A DNA stretch of 64,000 nt from contig CAWGGS010000066.1 in NCBI GenBank assembly GCA_963822095.1, positions 51,797 to 115,796 on the forward strand, in the 5' to 3' direction. The stretch is from CAWGGS01 sp963822095 (lineage in GTDB: Bacteria > Desulfobacterota > Desulfobulbia > Desulfobulbales > Desulfocapsaceae). The translations under genes and the position numbers were made by a program. Below are positions 26,021 to 34,701 of the stretch, piece after piece (position 1 is the stretch's first letter; every line of letters begins with the position of its first letter). The notes below the pieces were generated by a model. That model had not been told where the DNA came from, ran no database searches, and saw nothing but the letters and a program-made list of their open reading frames with translations.

Positions 26021-26108
26021 TATGCCCAGATGAAATCCTTTGGGACATTTAAAGATATATCGGACTTAAAAATTGAGGCAGATTGGGTTAGATTTTTTCT
26101 GAAGATTC

Positions 26109-27059
26109 ATGTTACAGATTGCCGATTTCACCGTACCCTGCCCGTTTCTCCTGGCACCGCTTGCCGGATATTCAGATCTTCCTTTCCGTCTGCTCTGTCG
26201 TGAATATGGTGCCGGAATGTGCTTCTCCGAGATGATCAGCAGTCATGGTATTGTCTATGGACAGCGCAAGACCTTGGCAATGCTTGCCTCTGTGCCGGAG
26301 GAACGCCCTGTTGCTATTCAGCTTTTCGGTTCCGATCCTGAAATAATGGGAAAAGCAGCCGAAATACTGGCCCGCTTTTCACCTGACTGCATTGATATAA
26401 ACATGGGATGTCCTGTACCTAAAGTAACTAAAAACGGTGCAGGTGCCGCCTTGATGGCAGACCCCCAACTGGCAGAAAGAATAATTCGAAACGTTCGTGA
26501 GCGCAGCGGTTTGCCGGTCATGGTAAAATTTCGCTCCGGACTCGATTTTAAACACATCACAGCTGTCTCCTTTGCCAGGATGGCTGAGAATGCAGGAGCT
26601 ATAGCGGTAACCGTCCACGGCCGGACGTGGACTCAGGGCTTTACCGGGAAAGCAGATCGTTCCATCATAGCTCAGGTGAAAAAAGCCGTTTCGATTCCAG
26701 TAATCGGAAATGGTGATATAGACTCGTACCTGGATGGTCTTGCCATGATGCATGAAACCGGTTGCGATGCCGTGATGATTGGAAGAGCTTCTCTAGGTAA
26801 CCCTTGGGTTTTCAAAGAATCAGGGAGACCGAACCAACCGGCATTAATTTTACAAGGGGTTCTTAGACATCTGGAACTCATAGAACGTTATCTGCACCCC
26901 ACCGATCGCATGCTTGGCTTGATAAAAAATATTATTGGTCGTTATTTTAAGCATTTCTACGAAAGCGGCACTTTGAGAAAAAGGATCTATAACGCTACTA
27001 GCTATGCCGATCTCAAAACAATGCTTTTCTCCATTAAAACAAATTATCACAATAAATAA
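26109..27059 (+). CDS. dusB: tRNA-dihydrouridine synthase
   Basis: FMN enzyme that reduces uridine to dihydrouridine in tRNA. The 316-residue protein has an N-terminal TIM barrel with LLAPLAGYSDLPFR, SEMISSHGIVYG, the IDINMGCPVPKVTKNGAG loop carrying the catalytic Cys, VKFRSGLD, VTVHGRTWTQGF and IGNGDI...MIGRASLGNPW, followed by a short helical domain. MGCPVPKV with this length fits the DusB/Dus1 subfamily better than DusA. It is a single gene after the leuS-lptE terminator. Confidence 0.93.
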   Translation: MLQIADFTVPCPFLLAPLAGYSDLPFRLLCREYGAGMCFSEMISSHGIVYGQRKTLAMLASVPEERPVAIQLFGSDPEIMGKAAEILARFSPDCIDINMGCPVPKVTKNGAGAALMADPQLAERIIRNVRERSGLPVMVKFRSGLDFKHITAVSFARMAENAGAIAVTVHGRTWTQGFTGKADRSIIAQVKKAVSIPVIGNGDIDSYLDGLAMMHETGCDAVMIGRASLGNPWVFKESGRPNQPALILQGVLRHLELIERYLHPTDRMLGLIKNIIGRYFKHFYESGTLRKRIYNATSYADLKTMLFSIKTNYHNK

Positions 27060-27524
27060 AAACGGACGGAATTCTTACGGTAACGATTCGGTATGGCCAA
27101 AGGTATCCAGCTCATACCTAACAATAGAGGGCTGTGCATGTCTGACCAATTCGCCCTGGTTCTTTTTTTTTGTACGACACAAGCAGCTTCTCTAAAAAAA
27201 AAGAGCATTTAAAATATTGCCGTAGACTTGGTGGACTGTTATAAAAGAGGACTAAAAGATTTCCCGACCGTATCAAGGTAAGAATACCGTTTGTAACTAT
27301 CCTCATTGTGGGTATACATTTTATATCCGCGATCAAGCTGGGAGACTAAATGATTTAGGAATAGGATATTTATAAAGTCACATTGGAATACAAAACATTT
27401 TGATTGGTTACAGGCTATAAGACAGTCTTTAGTGAACGGGGGCATACCTTGAAATGGAACTATGCCATGTTCTCATTCCAGGAAATGGCCTCAATGCGAC
27501 TATTAATCAGAAAGGAGAACGAAA
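27060..27524. other. Intergenic region between dusB and fchA
   Basis: 465 bases with no believable gene. A weak terminator for dusB may lie at 27128-27171: AGGGC (27128-27132) pairs with GCCCT (27153-27157) and a run of about nine T follows at 27163-27171. The remainder should hold the promoter and leader of fchA-folD. I compared it by eye with known folate and glycine riboswitches and saw no match. Confidence 0.45.
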
Positions 27525-28157
27525 ATGACAATGGTAGATCAAACCTGTTCGGCATTCATTGAAGTACTGGCATCAAAAGCACCTGTTCCGGGTGGCGGTG
27601 GAGCTGCAGCTATGGGAGGCGCAATCGGAATGGCTCTTTCCAATATGGTTGGTAACCTTACTGTAGGCAAAAAAAAATATGCCGACGTTGAAGGAGAAGT
27701 GAAGGAGCTTGTTGCCAAGGGCGAGGAAATTATCACCAAATTGAAACGATTGGTCGACAAGGATGCAGAGGTTTTCGAGCCTCTCTCCAAAGCATACGGA
27801 CTCCCTAAAAATACTCCCGAAGAGGCCAAATATAAAGAAGAGACCATGGAAAACTGCTGTAAGGTAGCTTGCGGAGTTCCGATGGAAATTATGCGGGCAG
27901 CCTTCGAGGGTATCAAAATTCACGCCAGGATGGGAGAGATCGGAACCATGATAGCCATCTCAGATGTCGGTTGTGGTGTAGTATTTTTAAAAAGTGCACT
28001 TATTTCCGGAAGTCTGAATGTCATTATCAATCTTAATACCATCAAGGACCAGGAATTCTGCTCTACAACTCGCAAAGAAATGGATCGACTTCTTGATACC
28101 GGATCCAAAATCGCCGATGAAACCTTGGCCCTTGTCCTAGGAAAATTGACCAAATAA
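27525..28157 (+). CDS. fchA: Formimino/methenyl-tetrahydrofolate cyclodeaminase-cyclohydrolase family protein
   Basis: 210 residues of the FTCD_C family, which deaminates formimino-THF or hydrolyses methenyl-THF. The diagnostic loop ASKAPVPGGGGAAAMGGAIG lies at about 14-33, followed by helices with NMVGNLTVGKKKYADVE. The start has AAAGGAG 6-8 bases upstream. folD lies 11 bases downstream, so the pair supplies one-carbon folate interconversion. In sulfate reducers this can serve the methyl branch of the Wood-Ljungdahl pathway, which is an inference here. Confidence 0.92.
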   Translation: MTMVDQTCSAFIEVLASKAPVPGGGGAAAMGGAIGMALSNMVGNLTVGKKKYADVEGEVKELVAKGEEIITKLKRLVDKDAEVFEPLSKAYGLPKNTPEEAKYKEETMENCCKVACGVPMEIMRAAFEGIKIHARMGEIGTMIAISDVGCGVVFLKSALISGSLNVIINLNTIKDQEFCSTTRKEMDRLLDTGSKIADETLALVLGKLTK

Positions 28158-28168
28158 GGAGATTTACT

Positions 28169-29026
28169 ATGGCTGAACTGTTGAAAGGAAAACCCGTTGT
28201 CGATGCCATGAAGGCGGAATTGACCAAGCAGGTTGAGGCATTAAAAGGAAAAGGAACTACCCCGAAGCTTGGCATCATCCGGGTGGGAAAGCGTCCGGAT
28301 GACCTCTTTTATGAAGGTGGAGCAAAAAAAACCTGCGCCGCTCTCGGTATGGACTCTGAAGTTTTTGAATACCCGGAAGATATTAACCAGGCTGCGTTCG
28401 AAGATGCTGTAATGAAAGTGGGAAATATGAAAGAAGTAAACGGCATCTTGATGTTTTCTCCCTTACCGAAGCACCTTGATGAGAAAAAAATCAGGACCTT
28501 GATTCCGGTTGAAAAAGATGTGGACTGTCTGACCACCGGCGGCGCCGCAAAGATCTTTACCGATGATCCGACCGGTTTCCCACCCTGTACCCCGACGGCG
28601 TGCATGGAGATGATCCGCCATTACGATATCCCACTCAAAGGGAAAAAGTGTGTCGTTGTCGGTCGTTCTCTCGTGGTTGGAAAACCGCTGGCCATGCTTC
28701 TGTTACGAGAACACGCCACGGTAACAATCTGTCACTCCAGGACCGAAAACCTGCCCGATGTCTGTAAAGGTGCGGATATTCTGATTGCTGCCGTGGGAAG
28801 GGCCAAGATGGTCAAAGGCAATTATGTAAATGCCGGACAAATCGTAATCGATGTGGGCATCAACCCCGATCCTGACAATCCAGGAAAATACTGTGGTGAT
28901 GTGGACTTTGCCGAAGCTGAGCCAATAGTACAAAAAATCTCTCCAGTACCGGCAGGTGTGGGTTCCGTTACCACCTGGGTACTCTGCAAACAGACAATCA
29001 TGGCCTGTGAAATGCAGAATTCCTAA
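28169..29026 (+). CDS. folD: Methylene-THF dehydrogenase / methenyl-THF cyclohydrolase
   Basis: Bifunctional enzyme oxidising methylene-THF and hydrolysing methenyl-THF. The 285-residue protein has the N-terminal catalytic half with FYEGGAKKTC (the YxxxK motif, usually YVxxK) and PLPKHLDEKKI, then a Rossmann half with CVVVGRSLVVGKPLAMLLL, VTICHSRT, ADILIAAVGRAK and the end SPVPAGVGSVTTWVL, where most FolD read PGGVGPMT. The changed C-terminal motif marks a divergent FolD subgroup. It is in an operon with fchA. Confidence 0.94.
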   Translation: MAELLKGKPVVDAMKAELTKQVEALKGKGTTPKLGIIRVGKRPDDLFYEGGAKKTCAALGMDSEVFEYPEDINQAAFEDAVMKVGNMKEVNGILMFSPLPKHLDEKKIRTLIPVEKDVDCLTTGGAAKIFTDDPTGFPPCTPTACMEMIRHYDIPLKGKKCVVVGRSLVVGKPLAMLLLREHATVTICHSRTENLPDVCKGADILIAAVGRAKMVKGNYVNAGQIVIDVGINPDPDNPGKYCGDVDFAEAEPIVQKISPVPAGVGSVTTWVLCKQTIMACEMQNS

Positions 29027-29034
29027 TCAATCCA

Positions 29035-29081
29035 TCGGGCCCTTTGAGCCACAGTGGTGAAGTCAAGAATCAAGGGCCCGA
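29035..29081 (+). terminator. Hairpin after folD
   Basis: TCGGGCCCTT (29035-29044) pairs with AAGGGCCCGA (29072-29081), 10 bp, around a 27-base loop, starting 9 bases after the folD stop. No U-tract follows. It is probably part of the 3' end of fchA-folD. Confidence 0.5.
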
Positions 29082-29085
29082 GCCT

Positions 29086-29131
29086 CACATCATGTTGCAT
29101 TCAACTAAAAGTTTGAATGCAACATGATGTG
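29086..29131 (-). terminator. Perfect 19-bp hairpin after the malic enzyme gene, no U-tract
   Basis: Arms 29086-29104 (CACATCATGTTGCATTCAA) and 29113-29131 are exact reverse complements with an 8-base loop. It begins 12 bases after the malic enzyme stop on the minus strand. Like the hairpin after rubrerythrin it lacks a T-run on either side. Confidence 0.6.
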
Positions 29132-29143
29132 CTCCCGTTTTAA

Positions 29144-30886
29144 CTACATCGCAATCAAGGGAAAATAATCAGGCTCCCAACGCATCTTCGCAATCAACTC
29201 CTTCATTCTTGCCTCATCGTTTTCATGTTTGAAGCGTGAATACACACATGGCCTGCTTACTCCTTCCCGCACCGCACACATCGCCACGGCAAGAGCCACC
29301 TTGACGCTCACCTCTGGCAATTTTCTAACAGGCGGCACAAGTTGTCCTTTGGTCATGCAATCTTTCAGGACATAATCAGAGACGGCATGCGCTGCGGCGG
29401 TAAAGAATGTGGGCAAGACCTCCCTTGCTCCCGAGGCAAGGATTCCCAATCCCACCCCTGGGAAGACCAGGGCATTACTGCAATGAGCAGTTTGATGCGT
29501 TTTCCCATTCAGTTCATACGTTTCAAAGGAGCTACCCGTTGCAACCAAGGCCTTTCCATCCGTCCAATTATAAATATCGGTGGGCAGGGCTTCCATCACG
29601 GCTTTGGGGTTTGACAAGGGTAGAATTACAGGGCGATCCGTATTCCTGGCCACCTCTTTGATCACGTCTTCAATAAAGCACCCGACGCAACCGCCCTGAC
29701 CTGAAGTGCCAATAAGCACGGTAACCCCAGCTTGTCGAACCACGTCATCCAGGCCGATCCCGTCATCGAGTAACCAGGGATACTGATCAGGATCCTTGGC
29801 AAATCTCATCTTATAGAGTTCATTGTTTTTGTCGGCTCTGACTACTCCTTGGGAATCGAAGGTAAAAATACGGGCTTTGGCCTGTTGTTCACTGAGCCCC
29901 TCTTCCCGTAAGCCGAGCTCAATCTGTTCGGCAATACCTACTCCGCAGGTTCCGGCTCCATGAATCAAGAAAACCTGATCCTGCAAACGTTCTTTCTTAA
30001 TCCTCATTGCTGTGAAGATAGCTGCAAGAGTTACCGCACCTGTTCCCTGGATATCCTCGTTGAACGATATCAGATCATCGGAAAAGGCATCTCTAATACT
30101 GTAGGCGTTCTGTTTGGAAAAATCTTCCCATTGGCAAATCGCATTGGGAAACACATTTCTAAAGGCTCTGGCAAAACGACCAATGAATTTCAGGTATTCT
30201 TCGCCTTTAAGTCTTTCATGACGCCAGCCAAGATATTCGTTATCGTTGAGAAGGGTCTTGTTGTCTGTTCCGACATCAAGAGAAATCGGCAGGCAATGCC
30301 ATGGCGCAATTCCAGCTCCTTGGGTATAAAGCATAAGTTTTCCAAGACATATGGCAATACCGCCGGCACCTTGATCCCCCAGACCCATTATACCCTGATT
30401 GTCGGTTACCACTGCAATCCGAATATCTCTATGCAAAAATTGACGAAGAATATTCTCTGCATTATCAATATTGCCGGGATAAAAATGGAGGCCATTCGCC
30501 TGCCTGAACATGGATGAATATTGCTTCACCGCAAGTTCGATGGTCGGGGTGTAGATGATGCCGATATACTTTTCGATGTCGCTTTTTATCAGCGCGTGAG
30601 CCAGAGTCACATTCCGATCGAACAATGAACGGATAAAGATGAACTTTTGGACATCGTCCGGTCTGGCGTCGACCTTGTTTGAGGTCGCTTCAACCTGGTG
30701 TTGAAGATCCCGGATGGCAGGTGGCAAGGCAGCCTCGAGTCCGAGTTGTTTTCTCTCCTCAAGATTAAAGGCTGTGCCTTTGTTCACAAAACTGATGGAA
30801 TGAATGGAGGCGCCGCTTCCATAGACTAGAATTTCTTGAGTATTCCCATACTCATCGTACTTGAATCGGTATTGGTTCTCTGTCAT
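29144..30886 (-). CDS. maeA: NAD-dependent malic enzyme
   Basis: Oxidative decarboxylation of malate to pyruvate. The 580-residue protein has the large (eukaryote/E. coli MaeA-like) architecture: N-terminal region with LFDRNVTLAHALI, the malic motif YTPTIELAVKQYS, GLGDQGAGGIAICLGKL, DVGTDN, the metal motif QWEDF...FNEDIQGTGAVTLAA, and a Rossmann domain with FLIHGAGTCGVGIAEQI. The NAD or NADP choice cannot be read with certainty. It is a single gene, divergent from the radical-SAM gene. With mdh elsewhere in the window it links pyruvate and the C4 acids. Confidence 0.93.
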   Translation of the reverse strand: MTENQYRFKYDEYGNTQEILVYGSGASIHSISFVNKGTAFNLEERKQLGLEAALPPAIRDLQHQVEATSNKVDARPDDVQKFIFIRSLFDRNVTLAHALIKSDIEKYIGIIYTPTIELAVKQYSSMFRQANGLHFYPGNIDNAENILRQFLHRDIRIAVVTDNQGIMGLGDQGAGGIAICLGKLMLYTQGAGIAPWHCLPISLDVGTDNKTLLNDNEYLGWRHERLKGEEYLKFIGRFARAFRNVFPNAICQWEDFSKQNAYSIRDAFSDDLISFNEDIQGTGAVTLAAIFTAMRIKKERLQDQVFLIHGAGTCGVGIAEQIELGLREEGLSEQQAKARIFTFDSQGVVRADKNNELYKMRFAKDPDQYPWLLDDGIGLDDVVRQAGVTVLIGTSGQGGCVGCFIEDVIKEVARNTDRPVILPLSNPKAVMEALPTDIYNWTDGKALVATGSSFETYELNGKTHQTAHCSNALVFPGVGLGILASGAREVLPTFFTAAAHAVSDYVLKDCMTKGQLVPPVRKLPEVSVKVALAVAMCAVREGVSRPCVYSRFKHENDEARMKELIAKMRWEPDYFPLIAM

Positions 30887-30974
30887 GATTCGTTCCCTAT
30901 TTGTATTCTAAAATTCTATTTTTAACTGCCTGTCTGATTGACAAGTAGATAACTATGCTCCATAATGATTTGCC

Positions 30975-32024
30975 ATGACACACTGGAGAGAGATATTGCA
31001 GGACAGTATCACAACCTATTCAGACCTGCAAAAATATTTAAATTGCAATAATACAGCATTGGAGGAGGTAATAGCAAACTTTCCGATGCGTATTAATCCA
31101 TATTTTTTGAATCTTATCAAAGCCACCGGAGATCCTCTCTGGAAACAGGCAGTTCCCGACCAGGCAGAACTTGAAGACACTATCTGTGTGGAAGACCCCC
31201 TGGGGGAAGAAAGCCTCAGCCCCGTCCCCAATCTTGTCCATCGTTATCCGGACAGGGCTCTTTTTTTAGTCACCAACCAATGTGCGATGTATTGCAGATT
31301 CTGCACCAGAAAACGCAAAGTAGGGACGGAAAGGATGCAGATCTCCCCCGATACCATCCGAGCGGGTCTGGACTATCTCAGAAAAACACCGGAAATCAGG
31401 GATGTTCTTCTCTCAGGGGGTGATCCCTTGCTTCTTGAAGATGAAAAATTGGAGGATCTTCTTACCGATATCAGGAAGATTTCATCAATTGAAATTATCC
31501 GTATCGGCACAAGAATTCCCTGCACACTGCCCATGCGCATTACCAAAAGACTCGTCTCTATTCTTAAAAAATTTCATCCCCTGTATGTAAACACCCATTT
31601 CAATCATCCGAATGAGATCACTTGCGAAGCGGCAAAAGCGTGTAGGCTGCTTGCGGATAGTGGTATTCCCCTCGGCTGCCAGACTGTTCTTCTAAAAGGG
31701 ATAAATGACGACCCGGATACCATACTTGCTCTTTCAAAATCACTATTGCAAATACGGGTTAAACCGTACTATCTCTTCCAAGCCGATCTGACCCGTGGAA
31801 CAAATCATTTCCGTACTACAACCGATAAGGGTATCAGTATTCTTCGGCATATGATTGGCAACATTTCAGGGATGGCTATTCCTACACTGGCATTGGATGC
31901 ACCTGGAGGGAAAGGGAAGATTCCTCTCTCACCGAACTATGTCATTGCCAGCGGGAAAGATTTTGTTTTCTCAAATTACCGCGGAGAAATATGCACATAC
32001 CCGGAAGCCGGAGAAGCAATTTGA
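30975..32024 (+). CDS. KamA/EpmB-family radical-SAM aminomutase
   Basis: 349 residues. The radical-SAM cluster motif CAMYCRFCTRKR has Cys103, Cys107 and Cys110, and the PLP lysine motif is in LDAPGGKGKI near residue 313. Lysine 2,3-aminomutases are about 415 residues, with a C-terminal zinc-binding extension that is missing here. The size fits EpmB, which makes (R)-beta-lysine for elongation factor P, or short KamA-like enzymes. No epmA or efp lies in the window, so the substrate stays open. It is divergent from the malic enzyme gene; the ribosome site is weak. Confidence 0.88.
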   Translation: MTHWREILQDSITTYSDLQKYLNCNNTALEEVIANFPMRINPYFLNLIKATGDPLWKQAVPDQAELEDTICVEDPLGEESLSPVPNLVHRYPDRALFLVTNQCAMYCRFCTRKRKVGTERMQISPDTIRAGLDYLRKTPEIRDVLLSGGDPLLLEDEKLEDLLTDIRKISSIEIIRIGTRIPCTLPMRITKRLVSILKKFHPLYVNTHFNHPNEITCEAAKACRLLADSGIPLGCQTVLLKGINDDPDTILALSKSLLQIRVKPYYLFQADLTRGTNHFRTTTDKGISILRHMIGNISGMAIPTLALDAPGGKGKIPLSPNYVIASGKDFVFSNYRGEICTYPEAGEAI

Positions 32025-32305
32025 ATCGAGACCCCCATCTGCTGTTACTACCGCCCTTGCAACTCAATCACTAATAAAGCTATAATCGCTAGTGTATGAA
32101 GGTAAAGACATGATCATTTGAAATGGACAACAAACCATTTCGCACCTAACTAATTGGAATAATGTGACAATACGTGTTTTTTCTATCCTTAGGGCTCGCA
32201 ATGACACCTTGAAAAGTTTTGATTTTCGTTCGGTATCCGGCGATATTGGATGAAAGGACAATTGTTTAAGGTAGCCAGAAAACCATACAATCCAGGTCTG
32301 ATATT

Positions 32306-33856
32306 ATGCAAAAAGAAGATTTGCTCAAAGCTGTACTCAATTCCGACGAATTGCCGACACTTCCGACGGTCGCATCCAAACTGATTTCCATGACATCTAA
32401 AGAGGATACGACTCTTTCCGACATCGCGGATTTGGTTTCCCGTGATATATCTCTTTCTGCCAAAATACTCAAGGTCTCCAATTCCGCTTTCTATAGTTTT
32501 CCTCAGCAGATTGGTTCCATCCAACAGGCCGTCTCAATTCTCGGAACAAATGCGGTACGGAGCCTTGTCTTGTCCTTTTCGTTTTTGACTATAAAATCCG
32601 GTAAAAAAAACAACCGTTTCAATTTTGAAGATTTTTGGAAACTCTCACTGGCTTCAGCAGTTGCTTCAAAATTAATTTTGGAACAGGTTAGTGAGGCCTA
32701 TACAGAAGAGATTTTCATATCCGGATTGCTGCAAAATCTTGGTGAATTGATCCTGGCTCGAACCTTTCCGTCGGAGTACGACAACCTTCTTGAAAGTATA
32801 GATGAAGATCCCAACAACAGATTTGAAAAGGAGATGGAAATATTCGGCTCTGATCACTGTTACATCGGCTATGAAGTTGCCAAGTACTGGGGATTTCCTG
32901 AAATATTGCTACACCCTATTCTCTATCACCACACTCCCCTATCCTACCAGGGAGATGATAAAAAAATAATCCAGACAATTAAAGCAGTGTATCTTTCCGA
33001 CCTCCTAGCCAATATAATATTTTCCAAAGCACCGGAAGAATATCATAAAAAATTCAAAAAAGAGTCAAAAAAGCTTCTGGGCCTCAACAGTGACCAGATT
33101 GAAACTATACTCGAAAGCATTAACTCACATGTTGAGAAAGCAGGAAAATATTTTGGTCTTACAATCCACAACACAAAATCTGTTCAAGAAATTCTCCAAG
33201 AGGCCAATATACGTCTCAGCCTCATGAATCTTGATTATTCCCAAATGAACAAGCAGCTTATTGAGACAAAAATCGCCCTGGAAAACCTTACCAAGGAACT
33301 TGAGAAGAAAAACAGGCTACTCGACAATCTTGCCAATATCGATGGACTCACCGAGGTATACAACCACAGATACTTTCAGAACGCGTTGGACCAGGAGATA
33401 AACAGAACCCTCCGTAATGACGGATATATTTCGCTCCTTCTCATCGATATAGACAACTTTAAAATTTTCAACGACACCCATGGGCATCTTGTAGGAGATT
33501 TTATCCTCAAGGAATTTGCCAGAATCCTCAAAGAAAACCTTCGGAAATACGATACGCTGGCACGATACGGTGGTGAAGAATTTGTTATCATTCTCCCGGA
33601 AACCGAATCTGAAAACGGACTTATTGTCGGCGAAAAACTGCGGCAGACCATTGAGGAGACATTCTTCGAGGAAGATCGTATGACCTATAATGTCACTGCC
33701 AGTTTCGGCCTTGCCTGCAGCAGACCGGCAGTTGAAGACCATTTTTCAAAAAGCTCATTCATAAACATGGCTGATACAGCTCTATATACTGCGAAAAATG
33801 AGGGGCGCAACAAAGTCATTCTCTTTACACCCAAAAAGAAATGGTTTAAGTTCTAG
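32306..33856 (+). CDS. HDOD - GGDEF signalling protein (diguanylate cyclase)
   Basis: 516 residues. An HDOD domain (about 15-215, with ELPTLPTVASKL, SAKILKVSNSAFYS and FISGLLQNLGELIL) is followed by a linker, a coiled coil (about 300-345) and a GGDEF domain (about 345-510). The active-site motif is GGEEF, and the product-inhibition site RKYD lies five residues before it, so c-di-GMP synthesis with feedback control is expected. HDOD proteins are regulatory modules lacking HD catalytic residues. It is a single cytoplasmic protein with no membrane segment; the partner is unknown. Confidence 0.93.
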   Translation: MQKEDLLKAVLNSDELPTLPTVASKLISMTSKEDTTLSDIADLVSRDISLSAKILKVSNSAFYSFPQQIGSIQQAVSILGTNAVRSLVLSFSFLTIKSGKKNNRFNFEDFWKLSLASAVASKLILEQVSEAYTEEIFISGLLQNLGELILARTFPSEYDNLLESIDEDPNNRFEKEMEIFGSDHCYIGYEVAKYWGFPEILLHPILYHHTPLSYQGDDKKIIQTIKAVYLSDLLANIIFSKAPEEYHKKFKKESKKLLGLNSDQIETILESINSHVEKAGKYFGLTIHNTKSVQEILQEANIRLSLMNLDYSQMNKQLIETKIALENLTKELEKKNRLLDNLANIDGLTEVYNHRYFQNALDQEINRTLRNDGYISLLLIDIDNFKIFNDTHGHLVGDFILKEFARILKENLRKYDTLARYGGEEFVIILPETESENGLIVGEKLRQTIEETFFEEDRMTYNVTASFGLACSRPAVEDHFSKSSFINMADTALYTAKNEGRNKVILFTPKKKWFKF

Positions 33857-33982
33857 CAAAAATATCCAGCGGTACTAAATTCTTCAAAAACAGATGCCGC
33901 ACCTAACCATTCAAAAATTTTTTTTCTGCTGTTGTTTGTTGGGCTAAGAGTACTTTCGTTCAGCAATGAAACAGGAAAACAC

Positions 33983-34699
33983 ATGAACACTACCTCGGAT
34001 ATCACCTATAAATATTGCTTTGATTTTCCGGACGGATCAAAAAAACGATTTCTTATTCAGCTGGATTCACAAACCTTGCTTTTTAAGCCTACTGTACACA
34101 GTCGGCCGAACTGGACCAATCTCGGTTACCATCAATGCTCTTGCTGTCGTCTTAATAAAACGCCAGGGACCTTTTGCCCCATTGCAGTAAACATATCTGA
34201 GTTGGTTGCCGCCTTTAAGGATATTCTCTCCCATGAATCCTGTACAGTCTCGTGCATTACTACAGAACGAACTGTGATCAAAAACACCCTGGTCCAGGAA
34301 GGTCTCAGCTCCATCATGGGAATCATAATGGCAACAAGCGGCTGTCCGACCATGGATATTCTAAAACCCATGGCCCGTTTTCATCTACCTTTCGCAACAG
34401 TAGATGAATCTATGTTTCGCTCGATTTCCGTCTATCTCCTCCGGCAATATTTCCTCTACCAAAAGGGAAAGACCGGAGATTTCTTCTTAAAAAATGTTCA
34501 AGCGTATTACCAGGAGATTGAAAAGGTAAACAAGGGGATTTTGGACAGGATCAAACACGCATCGCATCTGGATGCCGATCGAAATGCCATCGTAATCCTA
34601 AATGCCCTGGCCCAGATCCTTAACATGGAAATTGATGACGATCTTCGATCTTTAAGGTGTCTTTTCTTTCCGGAATTCACCGAAGACGAGACACCTTAG
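33983..34699 (+). CDS. Uncharacterised Cys-rich protein (DUF6901-like)
   Basis: 238 residues from the ATG at 33983, with AGGA upstream. A TTG-start extension to 33932 lacks support. The N-terminus has YKYCFDFPDGSKKRFLIQLD, a beta-rich segment, followed by a Cys motif HQCSCCRLN...TFCPIAVN (about 65-85) that could bind a metal. A helical region contains SCPTMDILKPMARFHLPFA-like sequence (about 120-150) and an acidic tail. I recall similar proteins under DUF6901, function unknown. It ends two bases from the convergent priA stop. Confidence 0.6.
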   Translation: MNTTSDITYKYCFDFPDGSKKRFLIQLDSQTLLFKPTVHSRPNWTNLGYHQCSCCRLNKTPGTFCPIAVNISELVAAFKDILSHESCTVSCITTERTVIKNTLVQEGLSSIMGIIMATSGCPTMDILKPMARFHLPFATVDESMFRSISVYLLRQYFLYQKGKTGDFFLKNVQAYYQEIEKVNKGILDRIKHASHLDADRNAIVILNALAQILNMEIDDDLRSLRCLFFPEFTEDETP

Positions 34700-34701
34700 T
34701 C

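Noticed and set aside
27060..27524. Possible folate or glycine riboswitch before fchA-folD
   Set aside because: No recognisable core motif or pairing pattern could be seen by eye.
30975..32024. Lysine 2,3-aminomutase for lysine fermentation
   Set aside because: Protein is ~65 residues too short and no other lysine-fermentation genes are near; called only as KamA/EpmB family.
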